DNA from: Geodermatophilus sabuli
GTDB lineage: Bacteria; Actinomycetota; Actinomycetes; Mycobacteriales; Geodermatophilaceae
DNA: 64,000 bases
Direction of reading: 5' to 3'
NCBI RefSeq assembly: GCF_010686765.1
Contig: NZ_JAAGWF010000004.1
Span: 62,001-126,000 of the forward strand
In this document: piece by piece, positions 50,568-59,299 of the stretch
Position numbering within the stretch: position 1 is the first letter of the stretch
Layout of the letters: the number at the start of each line of letters is the position of its first letter
Notes under the pieces: model-generated
Databases searched by the model: none
What the model saw: the letters and a program-made list of their open reading frames with translations, nothing else
Told to the model about the DNA's origin: nothing
Made by a program: the position numbers and the translations under genes

Positions 50568-51065
50568 ATGGCGATGCTGACCGCCTACGACCCGTTCGCC
50601 GCCACGTCCGCCGCCTTCCGCGCGCTGGACCAGCTCACCGGCCGTTCGGGCTCGATGACCGCCCGCCCGCTCTCGGGCATGCCGATGGACGCCTACCGCG
50701 TGGGTGACAACTTCGTCGCCCACTTCGACCTGCCGGGCGTCGACCCCGGCTCGATCGACCTGTCGGTCGAGGGCACGACCCTGACCGTCACGGCCGAACG
50801 CTCGGTGCCCCAGCTGGAGAACGCCGAGTGGAGCGTCGCGGAGCGGCCCTACGGGAGCTACACCCGGCAGTTGGTGCTCGGCCGCAGCCTGGACACCGAC
50901 CGGCTCGAGGCCAGCTACCACGACGGCGTCCTGACCCTCAGCATCCCGGTCGCCGAGAAGGCGCGGGCCCGCAAGATCACCGTGACCCGTGCCGACACCC
51001 CGACATCGGTCGGGAGCCGCACCATCGAGGGCGAGCAGTCCTCGGCCAAGGCGGTCGAGAGCTGA
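50568..51065 (+). CDS. Hsp20/alpha-crystallin-family small heat shock protein
   Basis: A 165-residue chaperone. The alpha-crystallin domain runs from about residue 40 (DAYRVGDNFVAHFDLPGVD) to 135, with the A-x-x-x-G-V-L motif as SYHDGVLTLSIPV. It holds unfolding proteins in large oligomers. AGGAGG precedes ATG 50568 at 9 bp. The next gene is a MerR-type regulator, and a strong terminator lies between them. Confidence 0.92.
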   Translation: MAMLTAYDPFAATSAAFRALDQLTGRSGSMTARPLSGMPMDAYRVGDNFVAHFDLPGVDPGSIDLSVEGTTLTVTAERSVPQLENAEWSVAERPYGSYTRQLVLGRSLDTDRLEASYHDGVLTLSIPVAEKARARKITVTRADTPTSVGSRTIEGEQSSAKAVES

Positions 51066-51077
51066 TCGACGATCCCC

Positions 51078-51117
51078 CGCGCAGGGGCCGGGTCCGCACG
51101 GACCCGGCCCCTGCGCG
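51078..51117 (+). terminator. Strong hairpin, 18-bp perfect stem
   Basis: The arms start CGCGCAGGGGCCGGGTCC and pair fully around a GCAC loop. It ends the Hsp20 transcript or reduces read-through into the MerR gene. Confidence 0.88.
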
Positions 51118-51141
51118 CATCGGGCACCACGAGGAGCCTCC

Positions 51142-51492
51142 ATGACCGACGGCACCGCAGGGAGCGACCGGCTCCGGCGCCTGGACGACCCGGACTTCCC
51201 CGCGCTCACGATGAGCCAGGCCGCCGCCCTGCTCGGGGTGCAGGCGGCCTTCCTGCGCAGCCTGGACAGCTCCGGCGTCCTACAGCCGCACCGCTCCCCC
51301 GGCGGTCACCGTCGCTACTCCCGCCACCAGCTCGCCCTGGCCGCCCGCCTGCGGGAGCTGCTCGACGACGGGCACACCCTCGCCTCCGCCGAGGTGATCC
51401 TCGGCCTGCAGGACGAGCTGGCCGACGCCCGCGCCGACACCGAGCGGCTGCGCGCCGCGGTGGACCGGTTGCAGGCCGGCGACGAGGGGTGA
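51142..51492 (+). CDS. MerR-family regulator
   Basis: A 116-residue protein: LTMSQAAALLGVQAAFLRSLD, then GVLQPHRSPGGHRRYSRHQL, the winged MerR helix-turn-helix, then a coiled coil (ELADARADTERLRAAVDRLQ). It resembles HspR-type or Hsp18-linked repressors and probably controls the Hsp20 gene. A CTTGAGT-type HAIR site is not obvious near either gene. ATG 51142 follows GAGGAG. Confidence 0.82.
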   Translation: MTDGTAGSDRLRRLDDPDFPALTMSQAAALLGVQAAFLRSLDSSGVLQPHRSPGGHRRYSRHQLALAARLRELLDDGHTLASAEVILGLQDELADARADTERLRAAVDRLQAGDEG

Positions 51493-51515
51493 CGCAGACC
51501 TCGCTGCACGAGGAA

Positions 51516-51531
51516 CCCTAGGGGGGTATAG
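51516..51531 (+). promoter_or_regulatory. CsoR-type copper operator
   Basis: CCCTAGGGGGGTATAG matches the G-tract flanked by TA and TATA ends in known CsoR operators (read in reverse, TATACCCCCCTAGGG). It lies about 40 bp upstream of the csoR GTG start, over the probable promoter of the copper operon. Confidence 0.72.
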
Positions 51532-51569
51532 TTCCGGTTCGACAGCCCCCGAGCCGCCTGGAGGACCCC

Positions 51570-51863
51570 GTGGAGTCGGCCCCGCACGGCTACATCCACC
51601 GCAAGGACGACTACCTCAAGCGTCTGCGCCGGATCGAGGGCCAGGCCCGCGGACTGCAGCGGATGGTCGAGGACGAGAAGTACTGCATCGACATCCTGAC
51701 CCAGGTCTCGGCCATGACGAAGGCGCTCCAGTCGGTCGCCCTCGGACTGCTCGAGGAGCACATGAGCCACTGCGTCGTCCAGGCGGCGCAGGCCGGCGGC
51801 CGCGAGGCCGACGAGAAGGTCCGCGAGGCCTCCGAGGCCATCGCCCGCCTCGTCCGATCCTGA
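51570..51863 (+). CDS. csoR: Copper-sensing transcriptional repressor CsoR
   Basis: A 97-residue all-helical repressor. The copper ligands are Cys39 (KYCIDIL), His64 and Cys68 (HMSHC), the exact C-H-C set. It releases DNA on binding Cu(I). It heads the csoR-copZ-secreted protein-copA operon. GTG 51570 follows GGAGGA. Confidence 0.93.
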   Translation: MESAPHGYIHRKDDYLKRLRRIEGQARGLQRMVEDEKYCIDILTQVSAMTKALQSVALGLLEEHMSHCVVQAAQAGGREADEKVREASEAIARLVRS

Positions 51864-51886
51864 CCCCACCCTCCGAGGGAGCACCC

Positions 51887-52096
51887 ATGAGCACCGCCAC
51901 GTACACCGTCGTCGGCATGACCTGCAGTCACTGCGTCAGCGCCGTCACCGAGGAGGTCGGCGGCCTGCCCGGCGTCACCGAGGTCGCCGTCGACCTGCCC
52001 AGCGGCGGCCTGACCGTCACCAGCGACGCCCCGGTCGACGAGGGTGCCGTGCGCGCCGCCGTCGAAGAGGCCGGCTACGAGGTCGCCGGCAGCTGA
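51887..52096 (+). CDS. copZ: Copper chaperone CopZ-like (HMA domain)
   Basis: A 69-residue ferredoxin-like HMA domain, GMTCSHC with Cys13 and Cys16 binding Cu(I). It passes copper to CopA or CsoR. It starts 23 bp after csoR. Confidence 0.92.
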   Translation: MSTATYTVVGMTCSHCVSAVTEEVGGLPGVTEVAVDLPSGGLTVTSDAPVDEGAVRAAVEEAGYEVAGS

Positions 52097-52134
52097 CCGC
52101 CGGTCCCACCCAGATCATCCCGAGAGGACGCCCG

Positions 52135-53052
52135 ATGAACGCCCCCGCAAGGCTCGCCGCGGTCGCCCTCGGCCTGGTCGCCGTCTTCGGCGCCGCCGTC
52201 GGCGTGGGGTCGCTGGTGGGCCCCGTCGGCACCGTCGGGACGGCCGCAGCCGCGTCCCCGGCTGAGGGACACGGGGACGACGGGCACGAGAGCGCCCCGG
52301 CCGAGCCGCCGGCCACGTCCCTGCCGGCCGGGCTCGCGGTGGCCGCCGACGGCTACACCCTCGAGCTCGGGACGCCGACCGCCCCCGCCGGGCCGGCCAC
52401 CGAGGTCCGCTTCCGCGTGCTCGGCCCCGACGGAGCACCGGTGACCGCCTTCGAGGTGGCGCACGAGCAGGACCTGCACCTGGTCGCCGTCCGCCGTGAC
52501 CTCAGCGGCTTCCAGCACGTGCACCCCGAACGCGTTGAGGACGGCGTCTGGCGGGCCACGCTCGGCCTGACCCCCGGCGCGTGGCGACTGTTCGCCGACT
52601 TCGTGCCCGCCGCGGACGGCGAGAACCGGGTGCTGGGCGCCGACCTGTCCGTGCCCGGCGGTTACGCCCCCGAGCCGCTGCCCGCGCCGTCGGCGGTCGC
52701 GGAGGTGGACGGCTACACCGTCGTCCTGACCGGGGACCTGGTGCCGGGCCGGGAGTCGGAGCTGACGCTGAGCGTCAGCCGCGACGGCCGCCCGGTCACC
52801 GACCTGCAGCCCTACCTCGGCAGCTACGGGCACCTCGTCGTGCTGCGCAGCGGCGACCTGGGCTATCTGCACGTGCACCCCGCCGACGGGCCGGCCGGTG
52901 CGGCGCCCGCGCCCGGGCCGCACGTCGGCGTGCTCACCACCGCGCCCACCGCCGGCACCTACCGGGTCTTCCTGGACTTCCGCCACGGCGACGCCGTGCA
53001 CACCGCCGCGTTCACCGTGACCACCACTGCGCCCGAGGAGGCCGGCTCGTGA
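52135..53052 (+). CDS. Secreted copper-operon protein with HVHP motifs
   Basis: A 305-residue protein with a signal peptide (about 1-40) and two beta-rich domains. Each has a His motif: [20 protein letters not shown] in the first, [11 protein letters not shown] in the second, plus a His/Asp-rich segment [10 protein letters not shown] after the signal. These look like metal sites for periplasmic copper, similar to YtkA-like domains. No curated function is known to me. Stop overlaps the copA GTG (GTGA). Confidence 0.75.
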   Translation: MNAPARLAAVALGLVAVFGAAVGVGSLVGPVGTVGTAAAASPAEGHGDDGHESAPAEPPATSLPAGLAVAADGYTLELGTPTAPAGPATEVRFRVLGPDGAPVTAFEVAHEQDLHLVAVRRDLSGFQHVHPERVEDGVWRATLGLTPGAWRLFADFVPAADGENRVLGADLSVPGGYAPEPLPAPSAVAEVDGYTVVLTGDLVPGRESELTLSVSRDGRPVTDLQPYLGSYGHLVVLRSGDLGYLHVHPADGPAGAAPAPGPHVGVLTTAPTAGTYRVFLDFRHGDAVHTAAFTVTTTAPEEAGS

Positions 53053-55274
53053 GCGTCGACGCCCCGCCCACCGAGCTCGAGCTCGCCATCGGCGGCATGA
53101 CCTGCGCCTCCTGCGCCTCCCGCATCGAGAAGAAGCTCAACCGCCTCGACGGCGTCACCGCCACGGTGAACTACGCGACCGAGAAGGCGCGGGTCAGCTA
53201 CGGCGGCGACGTCACCGCCGCCGACCTGATCGCCACCGTGGAGAAGACCGGCTACACCGCGCGGCTGCCCGAGCCCCCCGCCGCCGCGGCTCCGGAGGAG
53301 CCGGGCGGCGACGGGCTGCGCACCCGGTTGCTGGTCTCCACGCTGCTGACCGTGCCGGTCGTGGCGATGGCCATGGTGCCGGCCCTGCAGGTGGAGTACT
53401 GGCAGTGGCTGTCGCTGACGCTGGCGGCCCCGGTCGTCGTCTGGGGCGGGCTGCCGTTCCACCGCGCGGCGTGGACCAACCTCCGGCACGGCGCGGCGAC
53501 GATGGACACCCTCGTCTCCCTCGGCACCGGCGCGGCGTTCGCCTGGTCGCTGTACGCGCTCGTCCTCGGCACCGCCGGCGAGCCGGGGATGACCCACCCG
53601 TTCGAGCTCACGATCGCCCGCACCGACGGCAGCGCCACCATCTACCTGGAGGCCGCCGCCGGGGTGACCACGTTCCTGCTGGCCGGCCGGTACGCCGAGG
53701 CCCGCTCGAAGCGGCGGGCGGGCGCGGCCCTGCGCGCCCTGCTGGAACTGGGCGCGAAGGACGTCGCGGTGCTCCGCGGTGGCGTCGAGCACCGGGTCCC
53801 GGTCGACCGGCTGGCCGTCGGGGACCTGTTCGTCGTCCGGCCCGGTGAGAAGATCGCCGCCGACGGCGAGGTCACCGAGGGCGCGTCCGCGGTGGACGCG
53901 GCCCTGCTCACCGGCGAGTCGGCACCGGTCGAGGTCGGGCCCGGGGACGCCGTCGTGGGCGCCACCGTGAACGTCGGCGGGCGGCTGGTGGTGCGCGCCA
54001 CCCGGATCGGCGCGGAGACCCAGCTGGCCCAGATGGCCCGTCTGGTCGAGGAGGCGCAGCACGGCAAGGCCGCCGTGCAGCGCCTGGCCGACCGGGTGTC
54101 GGGCGTGTTCGTCCCCGTCGTCCTGGCCCTGGCGGCGGCGACGCTCGGGTTCTGGATCGGCACCGGCGCCGGACTGCCCGCTGCCTTCACCGCAGCCGTG
54201 GCGGTGCTGATCATCGCCTGCCCGTGCGCCCTCGGGCTGGCCACCCCGACCGCGCTCATGGTCGGCACCGGCCGGGGTGCCCAGCTCGGCATCCTGATCA
54301 AGGGCCCCGAGGTGCTGGAGTCGACCCGCGCCGTGGACACCGTGGTGCTCGACAAGACGGGCACCGTCACCACCGGCCGGATGACCCTGCACGACGTCGT
54401 CCCCGCTCCGGGTGTCGACGCGGACGCGGTGCTGCGGCTGGCCGGCGCCCTGGAGCGGGCCTCCGAACACCCCGTCGCACGGGCGGTCGCGGCCGCCGCG
54501 GCGGAGCGCACCGGCCCGCTGCCCGCCGTCGCGGACTTCGCCAACGTCGCCGGGCTCGGCGTGCGGGGCGTGGTGGAGGGCGCGGCCGTGGTCGTGGGCC
54601 GGGCCGCCCTGCTGCAGCAGGGCTCGGTGCCCGTGCCCGCCGGGCTGACCCGCGCCCTGACCGCGGCCGAGGCCGAGGGGCGGACCGCCGTCCTCGTCGC
54701 CGCGGACGGCACCGCCCTCGGCGTCCTCACCGTCGCGGACGCGGTGAAGGAGACGTCGGCCGCGGCCGTCGCCCGGCTGCGGGGCCTGGGCCTGCACCCG
54801 ATCCTGCTGACCGGGGACAACGCGGCGGTGGCGCGGTCGGTCGCCGCCGAGGTCGGCATCGACGAGGTCGTCGCGGAGGTGCTGCCGCGGGACAAGGTGG
54901 ACGTCGTCCGGCGACTGCAGGCCGAGGGGCGCGTCGTGGCGATGGTCGGCGACGGGGTCAACGACGCCGCCGCGCTCGCGCAGGCCGACCTGGGGCTGGC
55001 GATGGGCACCGGGACCGACGTCGCCATCCAGGCCTCGGACCTCACCCTGGTGCGCGGCGACCTGCGGGCGGCGGCCGACGCCATCCGGCTGGCGCGGCGC
55101 ACGCTGGCCATCATCCGGGGCAACCTCTTCTGGGCGTTCGCCTACAACGTCGCCGCGATCCCGCTGGCCGCCGCCGGGCTGCTCAACCCGATGATCGCGG
55201 GCGCGGCGATGGCGCTGAGCTCGGTGTTCGTGGTGACCAACAGCCTGAGACTGCGCCGCTTCGCCCCGCTCTGA
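53049..55274 (+). CDS. copA: Cu(I)-translocating P-type ATPase CopA
   Basis: A 741-residue P1B-1 ATPase. One N-terminal HMA domain (GMTCASC, residues about 15-21), then the transmembrane copper site [15 protein letters not shown], the phosphorylation motif [25 protein letters not shown] and [14 protein letters not shown]. It exports Cu(I). GTG 53049 overlaps the secreted-protein stop. Confidence 0.95.
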   Translation: MSVDAPPTELELAIGGMTCASCASRIEKKLNRLDGVTATVNYATEKARVSYGGDVTAADLIATVEKTGYTARLPEPPAAAAPEEPGGDGLRTRLLVSTLLTVPVVAMAMVPALQVEYWQWLSLTLAAPVVVWGGLPFHRAAWTNLRHGAATMDTLVSLGTGAAFAWSLYALVLGTAGEPGMTHPFELTIARTDGSATIYLEAAAGVTTFLLAGRYAEARSKRRAGAALRALLELGAKDVAVLRGGVEHRVPVDRLAVGDLFVVRPGEKIAADGEVTEGASAVDAALLTGESAPVEVGPGDAVVGATVNVGGRLVVRATRIGAETQLAQMARLVEEAQHGKAAVQRLADRVSGVFVPVVLALAAATLGFWIGTGAGLPAAFTAAVAVLIIACPCALGLATPTALMVGTGRGAQLGILIKGPEVLESTRAVDTVVLDKTGTVTTGRMTLHDVVPAPGVDADAVLRLAGALERASEHPVARAVAAAAAERTGPLPAVADFANVAGLGVRGVVEGAAVVVGRAALLQQGSVPVPAGLTRALTAAEAEGRTAVLVAADGTALGVLTVADAVKETSAAAVARLRGLGLHPILLTGDNAAVARSVAAEVGIDEVVAEVLPRDKVDVVRRLQAEGRVVAMVGDGVNDAAALAQADLGLAMGTGTDVAIQASDLTLVRGDLRAAADAIRLARRTLAIIRGNLFWAFAYNVAAIPLAAAGLLNPMIAGAAMALSSVFVVTNSLRLRRFAPL

Positions 55275-55319
55275 CATCCGCGGCGGACTCTCGGCGCCGA
55301 GAGTCCGCCGCGGGTGTCA
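55272..55319. terminator. Long perfect palindrome between copA and the M56 peptidase gene
   Basis: An 18-bp arm on each side of the centre (55278-55313, core GGACTCTCGGCGCCGAGAGT), and with one mismatch it extends through TGACA/TGTCA to 55272-55319, so both stop codons lie in it. It serves as a two-way terminator. The core recurs inside cydDC. Confidence 0.85.
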
Positions 55320-56246
55320 GAGGGCGGGGAGGAGGAGCAGGGCGGTCGGGACCAGCAGCAGCAGGACGGCCGACGCCAGCGCCAGCACCCGGGCCCAGCC
55401 GGGCAGGGGGGACGGCGGCGCGAGCAGCCGGACCACCCGCTCGCGCACGGCTCCCCCGGCCACCGCCAGCGCTCCGCTGGGGACCGCCGCTCCCCCGGCC
55501 CCGCCAGCGGCCGCGACGATCGCCCGCGCCAGCGTGCGCCGCCGGTCGGGCCCCGACAGCGAGCGCAGGGCCACGTCGTCGGCCCGCATCTCCACCAGCG
55601 TGCGCACCGCCGCGTGCGCCCCGGCCGCGGCCGGCAGCACCGGCAGCGCCGCCTCCCACGCCACGAACGGCAGCAGGTAGAGGTGGTGGTGCTCGCGCAG
55701 GTGGGCCCGCTCGTGCGCGACGACGGCGGCCAGCTGCGCGTCGTCGAGCTCGGCGACCATGCCGGAGGAGAGCACCAGCATCGGCCGCCCGCCGGGGATG
55801 CAGAAGGCGACCGGCGCCGGGTGCTCCAGCAGCCGGGCCTCGGGCTGCGCGGCGGGCCGGACGACGAGCTCCAGCAGCTCCCGGTGCCGCCGGCGGGTGC
55901 GGGTCGTGCGCAGCCAGGACAGCAGCAGCACGCCGACCAGCTCGGCGGCCAGCACACCGGCCAAGGTCAGGGTGACCCAGTGGTCGCCCCGGACGACGGC
56001 GTCCGCCGGGTGCCCGGTGAGCACCGACCAGGCCGCCTCCGGCAGCGAGTGGCCCCAGGGCGCCAGCCCGTGCACCAGCAGCGCGCCGATGATCGACAGC
56101 CCGCCGGCCAGGCCGACCGCCTGCCAGCAGACCAGGGCCACCAGGGGGTCACGGCGCGGCCACCGGGCCCGCTCGAGCAGTGCGGGCACCGGCCAGGCGA
56201 GCAGTGCGGCCAGCACGGCCAGCGCCGCGGCGGTGGCGGGCAGCAC
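55317..56246 (-). CDS. M56-family (BlaR1-type) membrane metallopeptidase
   Basis: A 309-residue protein with about four membrane segments and the zinc motif AAVVAHERAHLREH (HExxH as HERAH) near residue 180. M56 proteins cleave a cognate BlaI repressor when triggered. It has no penicillin-binding sensor domain, so the signal is not a beta-lactam by that route. It lies downstream of blaI in the same operon (4-bp gap). Confidence 0.85.
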   Translation of the reverse strand: MLPATAAALAVLAALLAWPVPALLERARWPRRDPLVALVCWQAVGLAGGLSIIGALLVHGLAPWGHSLPEAAWSVLTGHPADAVVRGDHWVTLTLAGVLAAELVGVLLLSWLRTTRTRRRHRELLELVVRPAAQPEARLLEHPAPVAFCIPGGRPMLVLSSGMVAELDDAQLAAVVAHERAHLREHHHLYLLPFVAWEAALPVLPAAAGAHAAVRTLVEMRADDVALRSLSGPDRRRTLARAIVAAAGGAGGAAVPSGALAVAGGAVRERVVRLLAPPSPLPGWARVLALASAVLLLLVPTALLLLPAL

Positions 56247-56250
56247 CGGG

Positions 56251-56595
56251 TCAGCCGCGGTCGAGCAGCTCGCGCAGCAGGCGGGCCTCGTCCGCGTCGA
56301 CCCCGCCGACGAACCGGGCCAGGGCGGCCTGCCGGTCCCCGGCCTGGCCGAGCACCTCGTGCATGAGCTCGGCGGCGTGCTCCTCCCGCGTGGCCCGCGG
56401 GCGGAAGCGCCGCGGCCGGGCCTCGTCGTGGACCACGAAGCCCTTCTGCTCCAGCCGGGTCAGGACCGTGTGCACGGTGGTGAGCGCCAGCCCGCGGTCG
56501 GCCAGGCCCTCCCGGAGCTCGGCGGCCGAGACCGGGCCCGACGCCGACCACAGGCGGTCCATCACGGTCCGCTCCAACTCCCCCAGCGACGCCAC
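56251..56595 (-). CDS. blaI: BlaI/MecI/CopY-family transcriptional repressor
   Basis: A 114-residue winged-helix repressor: LGELERTVMDRLWSASGPVS, then LALTTVHTVLTRLEQKGFV (recognition helix), and a dimerising, protease-sensitive C-terminal helix. GTG 56595 follows GGAGGG. It is probably cleaved by the adjacent M56 peptidase. Two dyads in its upstream region lie between it and cydA. Confidence 0.88.
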   Translation of the reverse strand: MASLGELERTVMDRLWSASGPVSAAELREGLADRGLALTTVHTVLTRLEQKGFVVHDEARPRRFRPRATREEHAAELMHEVLGQAGDRQAALARFVGGVDADEARLLRELLDRG

Positions 56596-56628
56596 GGGCC
56601 CTCCTGTCCGGCAGATCACACGGGCTTC

Positions 56629-56668
56629 TTCTACGTGTCGTAGAACTGTACTTCTACTCGGCGTAGAA
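56629..56668. promoter_or_regulatory. Two perfect dyads (BlaI-type operators) between blaI and cydA
   Basis: TTCTACGTGTCGTAGAA (56629-56645) and TTCTACTCGGCGTAGAA (56652-56668), each TTCTAC-N5-GTAGAA, 23 bp apart. They stand out in a GC-rich region. The two genes start 34 and 43 bp away, so one repressor could block both the blaI-M56 and cyd promoters. Confidence 0.82.
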
Positions 56669-56710
56669 AGAAGTCGACCGATCGTACGTCGCTGGTGAGG
56701 GAGACAGGCC

Positions 56711-58252
56711 GTGGACGTCCTGGACGTGGCGCGCTGGCAGTTCGGGATCACCACCGTCTACCACTTCCTGATGGTCCCGCTGACGATCGGGCTCGGGATC
56801 CTGGTCGCGGTCATGCACACCATGTGGGTGCGCACCGACAAACCCGAGTGGCTGCGGATGACCCGGTTCTGGGGCCGCATCTACCTGATCAACTTCGTCC
56901 TCGGCGTGGCCACCGGCCTGGTGCAGGAGTTCCAGTTCGGCCTGGCGTGGAGCGAGTACTCGCGCTTCGTCGGCGACGTCTTCGGCTCGCTGCTGGCGCT
57001 CGAGGCGCTGCTGGCCTTCTTCCTCGAGTCGACCTTCCTCGGCCTCTGGATCTTCGGCTGGGGCCGCATCCCGAAGCGGGTGCACCTGGCCGCGCTGTGG
57101 GCGGCGGTCATCGGCTCGATCGTCAGCGCGTACTTCATCATCGCCGCCAACTCGTGGATGCAGCACCCGGTCGGGGTGGTCACCGACGACGCCACCGGCC
57201 GGCCGGTGCAGGTCGACTTCCTCGCGGTCCTGACCAACAACACCGCGCTGGCCGCCTTCGGCCACGCCATCGTCGCGGCGCTCATGGTGGCCGGCGCGCT
57301 GCTCGTGGGCATCGGGCTGTGGCACCTGCGCCGGCGGACGCTGGCCGCGCAGCCCCAGGACGTCGATCACCGGGTCTGGCGCCGGTCGGTCCGGCTCGGC
57401 GGCTGGGTCTCGCTGGCCGCCTTCGTGCTGGTCGCCCTCACCGGTGACTGGCAGGGCAAGCTCATGTACCAGCAGCAGCCGCTGAAGATGAGCTCGGCCG
57501 AGGCGCTCTGCGAGACCGAGGCGCCGGCGTCCTTCTCGATCTTCGCCTGGGGGAAGCTCGGCTCGAACGAGTGCGACGACGTCCACTCGATCACCGTCCC
57601 GTACCTGCTCAGCTACCTGGCACACGGCGACTTCTCCACCGCCGTCCCCGGTGTGCACGACCTGCAGGAGGAGTACGCGGCCGTCTACGGCGAGACCTAC
57701 CCCGACGACCCGTCGCGCTTCGGGGACCGGGCCGGCGAGCCGATCGACTACACCCCGGTGCTGGCGGTCACCTACTGGAGCTTCCGGCTCATGATCGGCA
57801 TGGGTGCGGTGTCGGCGGGCGTCGCGGCGTACGCGCTGTGGGCGACGCGGCGGGGACGGGTGCCGACCTCGCGGATCGGCGTGTACGGCGCCCTGCTCGC
57901 GGTCGCCGCGCCGTTCGCCGGCAACGCCACCGGCTGGATCTTCACCGAGATGGGCCGGCAGCCCTTCGTCGTCCACCCGAACCCCGACGTGCCGGTCGAC
58001 GAGCAGGTGTGGTTCTTCACCGCGCAGGCCGTCTCACCGGGCATCTCCGCCGCCGAGGTCTGGACGTCGCTGACCGTGCTGACCCTCGTCTACGGCGCGC
58101 TGGCCGTCGTCGAGCTGTGGCTGATCGGCCGCTTCGTCCGCCGCGGGGTGACCACCGGGGACGGCGCACCGACGCCCGGCACTCCTCCCAGGGGCACGCC
58201 GGACGACGGCGGCGCCCGCCGCGACGACGACGTCCTCTCCTTCGCCCACTGA
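56711..58252 (+). CDS. cydA: Cytochrome bd ubiquinol/menaquinol oxidase subunit I
   Basis: A 513-residue membrane subunit. TTVYHFLMVPLTIG has His18 as heme ligand, GLVQEFQFGLAWSEYSRFVG the first core, GWIFTEMGRQPFVV the quinol-site Arg-Gln. The hydrophilic Q-loop is short, the S-type of actinobacteria. It reduces O2 to water with high affinity. GTG 56711. The C-terminus is Thr/Pro/Gly-rich. Confidence 0.95.
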   Translation: MDVLDVARWQFGITTVYHFLMVPLTIGLGILVAVMHTMWVRTDKPEWLRMTRFWGRIYLINFVLGVATGLVQEFQFGLAWSEYSRFVGDVFGSLLALEALLAFFLESTFLGLWIFGWGRIPKRVHLAALWAAVIGSIVSAYFIIAANSWMQHPVGVVTDDATGRPVQVDFLAVLTNNTALAAFGHAIVAALMVAGALLVGIGLWHLRRRTLAAQPQDVDHRVWRRSVRLGGWVSLAAFVLVALTGDWQGKLMYQQQPLKMSSAEALCETEAPASFSIFAWGKLGSNECDDVHSITVPYLLSYLAHGDFSTAVPGVHDLQEEYAAVYGETYPDDPSRFGDRAGEPIDYTPVLAVTYWSFRLMIGMGAVSAGVAAYALWATRRGRVPTSRIGVYGALLAVAAPFAGNATGWIFTEMGRQPFVVHPNPDVPVDEQVWFFTAQAVSPGISAAEVWTSLTVLTLVYGALAVVELWLIGRFVRRGVTTGDGAPTPGTPPRGTPDDGGARRDDDVLSFAH

Positions 58253-58282
58253 ACGCCCACTGAGCCCGCTGGAGCCCTGACC

Positions 58283-59299
58283 ATGGACCTGCAGACCCTC
58301 TGGTTCGCCGCCGTCGCGGTGCTCTGGACCGGCTTCCTGCTGCTCGAGGGGTTCGACTTCGGCGTCGCCGCGCTGCTGCCGGTGCTCGGCCGCCGACCCG
58401 CCGACCGGCACCTGGTGCTGCGCACCATCGGCCCGCTGTGGGACGGCAACGAGGTGTGGCTGATCACCGCCGTCGGCGCGGTGTTCGCGGCCTTCCCCGG
58501 CTGGTACGCCACCTGGCTGCCCGCGCTGTACCTGCCGTTCGTGCTGGTGCTCTTCGGCCTGATCGTCCGGGCCGTCGCCTTCGAGTGGCGGCACTCCCAC
58601 TCCGCCCCCGCCTGGGACGCGACGTGGACGCACGTCATCACCGCCGGCTCGCTGATCGCCGCGCTGGGCATCGGCGCCGCGCTCGGTGCCACGACCCTCG
58701 GTCTGCCCGTCGACGCCGACGGCAGCCGGGTCGGTGGCGCACTCTCCGGCCTGGGCTGGCCGGCGCTGGTGGGGGCGGTCGCCGTCCTGGCGTTCTCGGT
58801 CGTGCACGGGGCGGTGTTCCTCGCGCTCAAGACCGACGGGCCGGTGCGGGTCGCGGCCCGGGCGTTCGCGCTCCGCTGGGCACCGGTGGCCGCGTTGCCC
58901 CTGCTCGGCTGGGCGGCGGTGGTGCACCTGCGGTACGGGACGCCGGTCACCGCGGCGCTGTGGCTGGTCGCCGCCGTCTCGGTGGTCGTGGCCTGGGCCC
59001 GGCTGAAGGTCGGTCGCGAGGGCCAGGGCTTCGCCGCGTGGGGGACGACGCTCGTCGCCGCGGCCGCCACCATCTTCGGCGCTGCCTACCCGGTCGTGCT
59101 GCCCTCGACGATCGACCCGGCCTTCGACGTCACGGTCCCCGACGCCTCGGTCAGCGACTACACGCTGACGGTCATGACCTGGGCGGCCGGGATCGGGCTG
59201 CCCGTGGTGCTGGCCTACCAGGCGTGGACCTACTGGGTGTTCCGGAAGCGGCTGACCGCCGAGCCCCTCTCCGAGCCGCCCGCCCAGGTGCCCGCATGA
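58283..59299 (+). CDS. cydB: Cytochrome bd oxidase subunit II
   Basis: A 338-residue membrane protein: TLWFAAVAVLWTGFLLLEGFDFGV, then WDGNEVWLI, the diagnostic start. Eight to nine membrane segments. It packs beside CydA. ATG 58283; its stop overlaps the ABC transporter ATG. Confidence 0.94.
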   Translation: MDLQTLWFAAVAVLWTGFLLLEGFDFGVAALLPVLGRRPADRHLVLRTIGPLWDGNEVWLITAVGAVFAAFPGWYATWLPALYLPFVLVLFGLIVRAVAFEWRHSHSAPAWDATWTHVITAGSLIAALGIGAALGATTLGLPVDADGSRVGGALSGLGWPALVGAVAVLAFSVVHGAVFLALKTDGPVRVAARAFALRWAPVAALPLLGWAAVVHLRYGTPVTAALWLVAAVSVVVAWARLKVGREGQGFAAWGTTLVAAAATIFGAAYPVVLPSTIDPAFDVTVPDASVSDYTLTVMTWAAGIGLPVVLAYQAWTYWVFRKRLTAEPLSEPPAQVPA

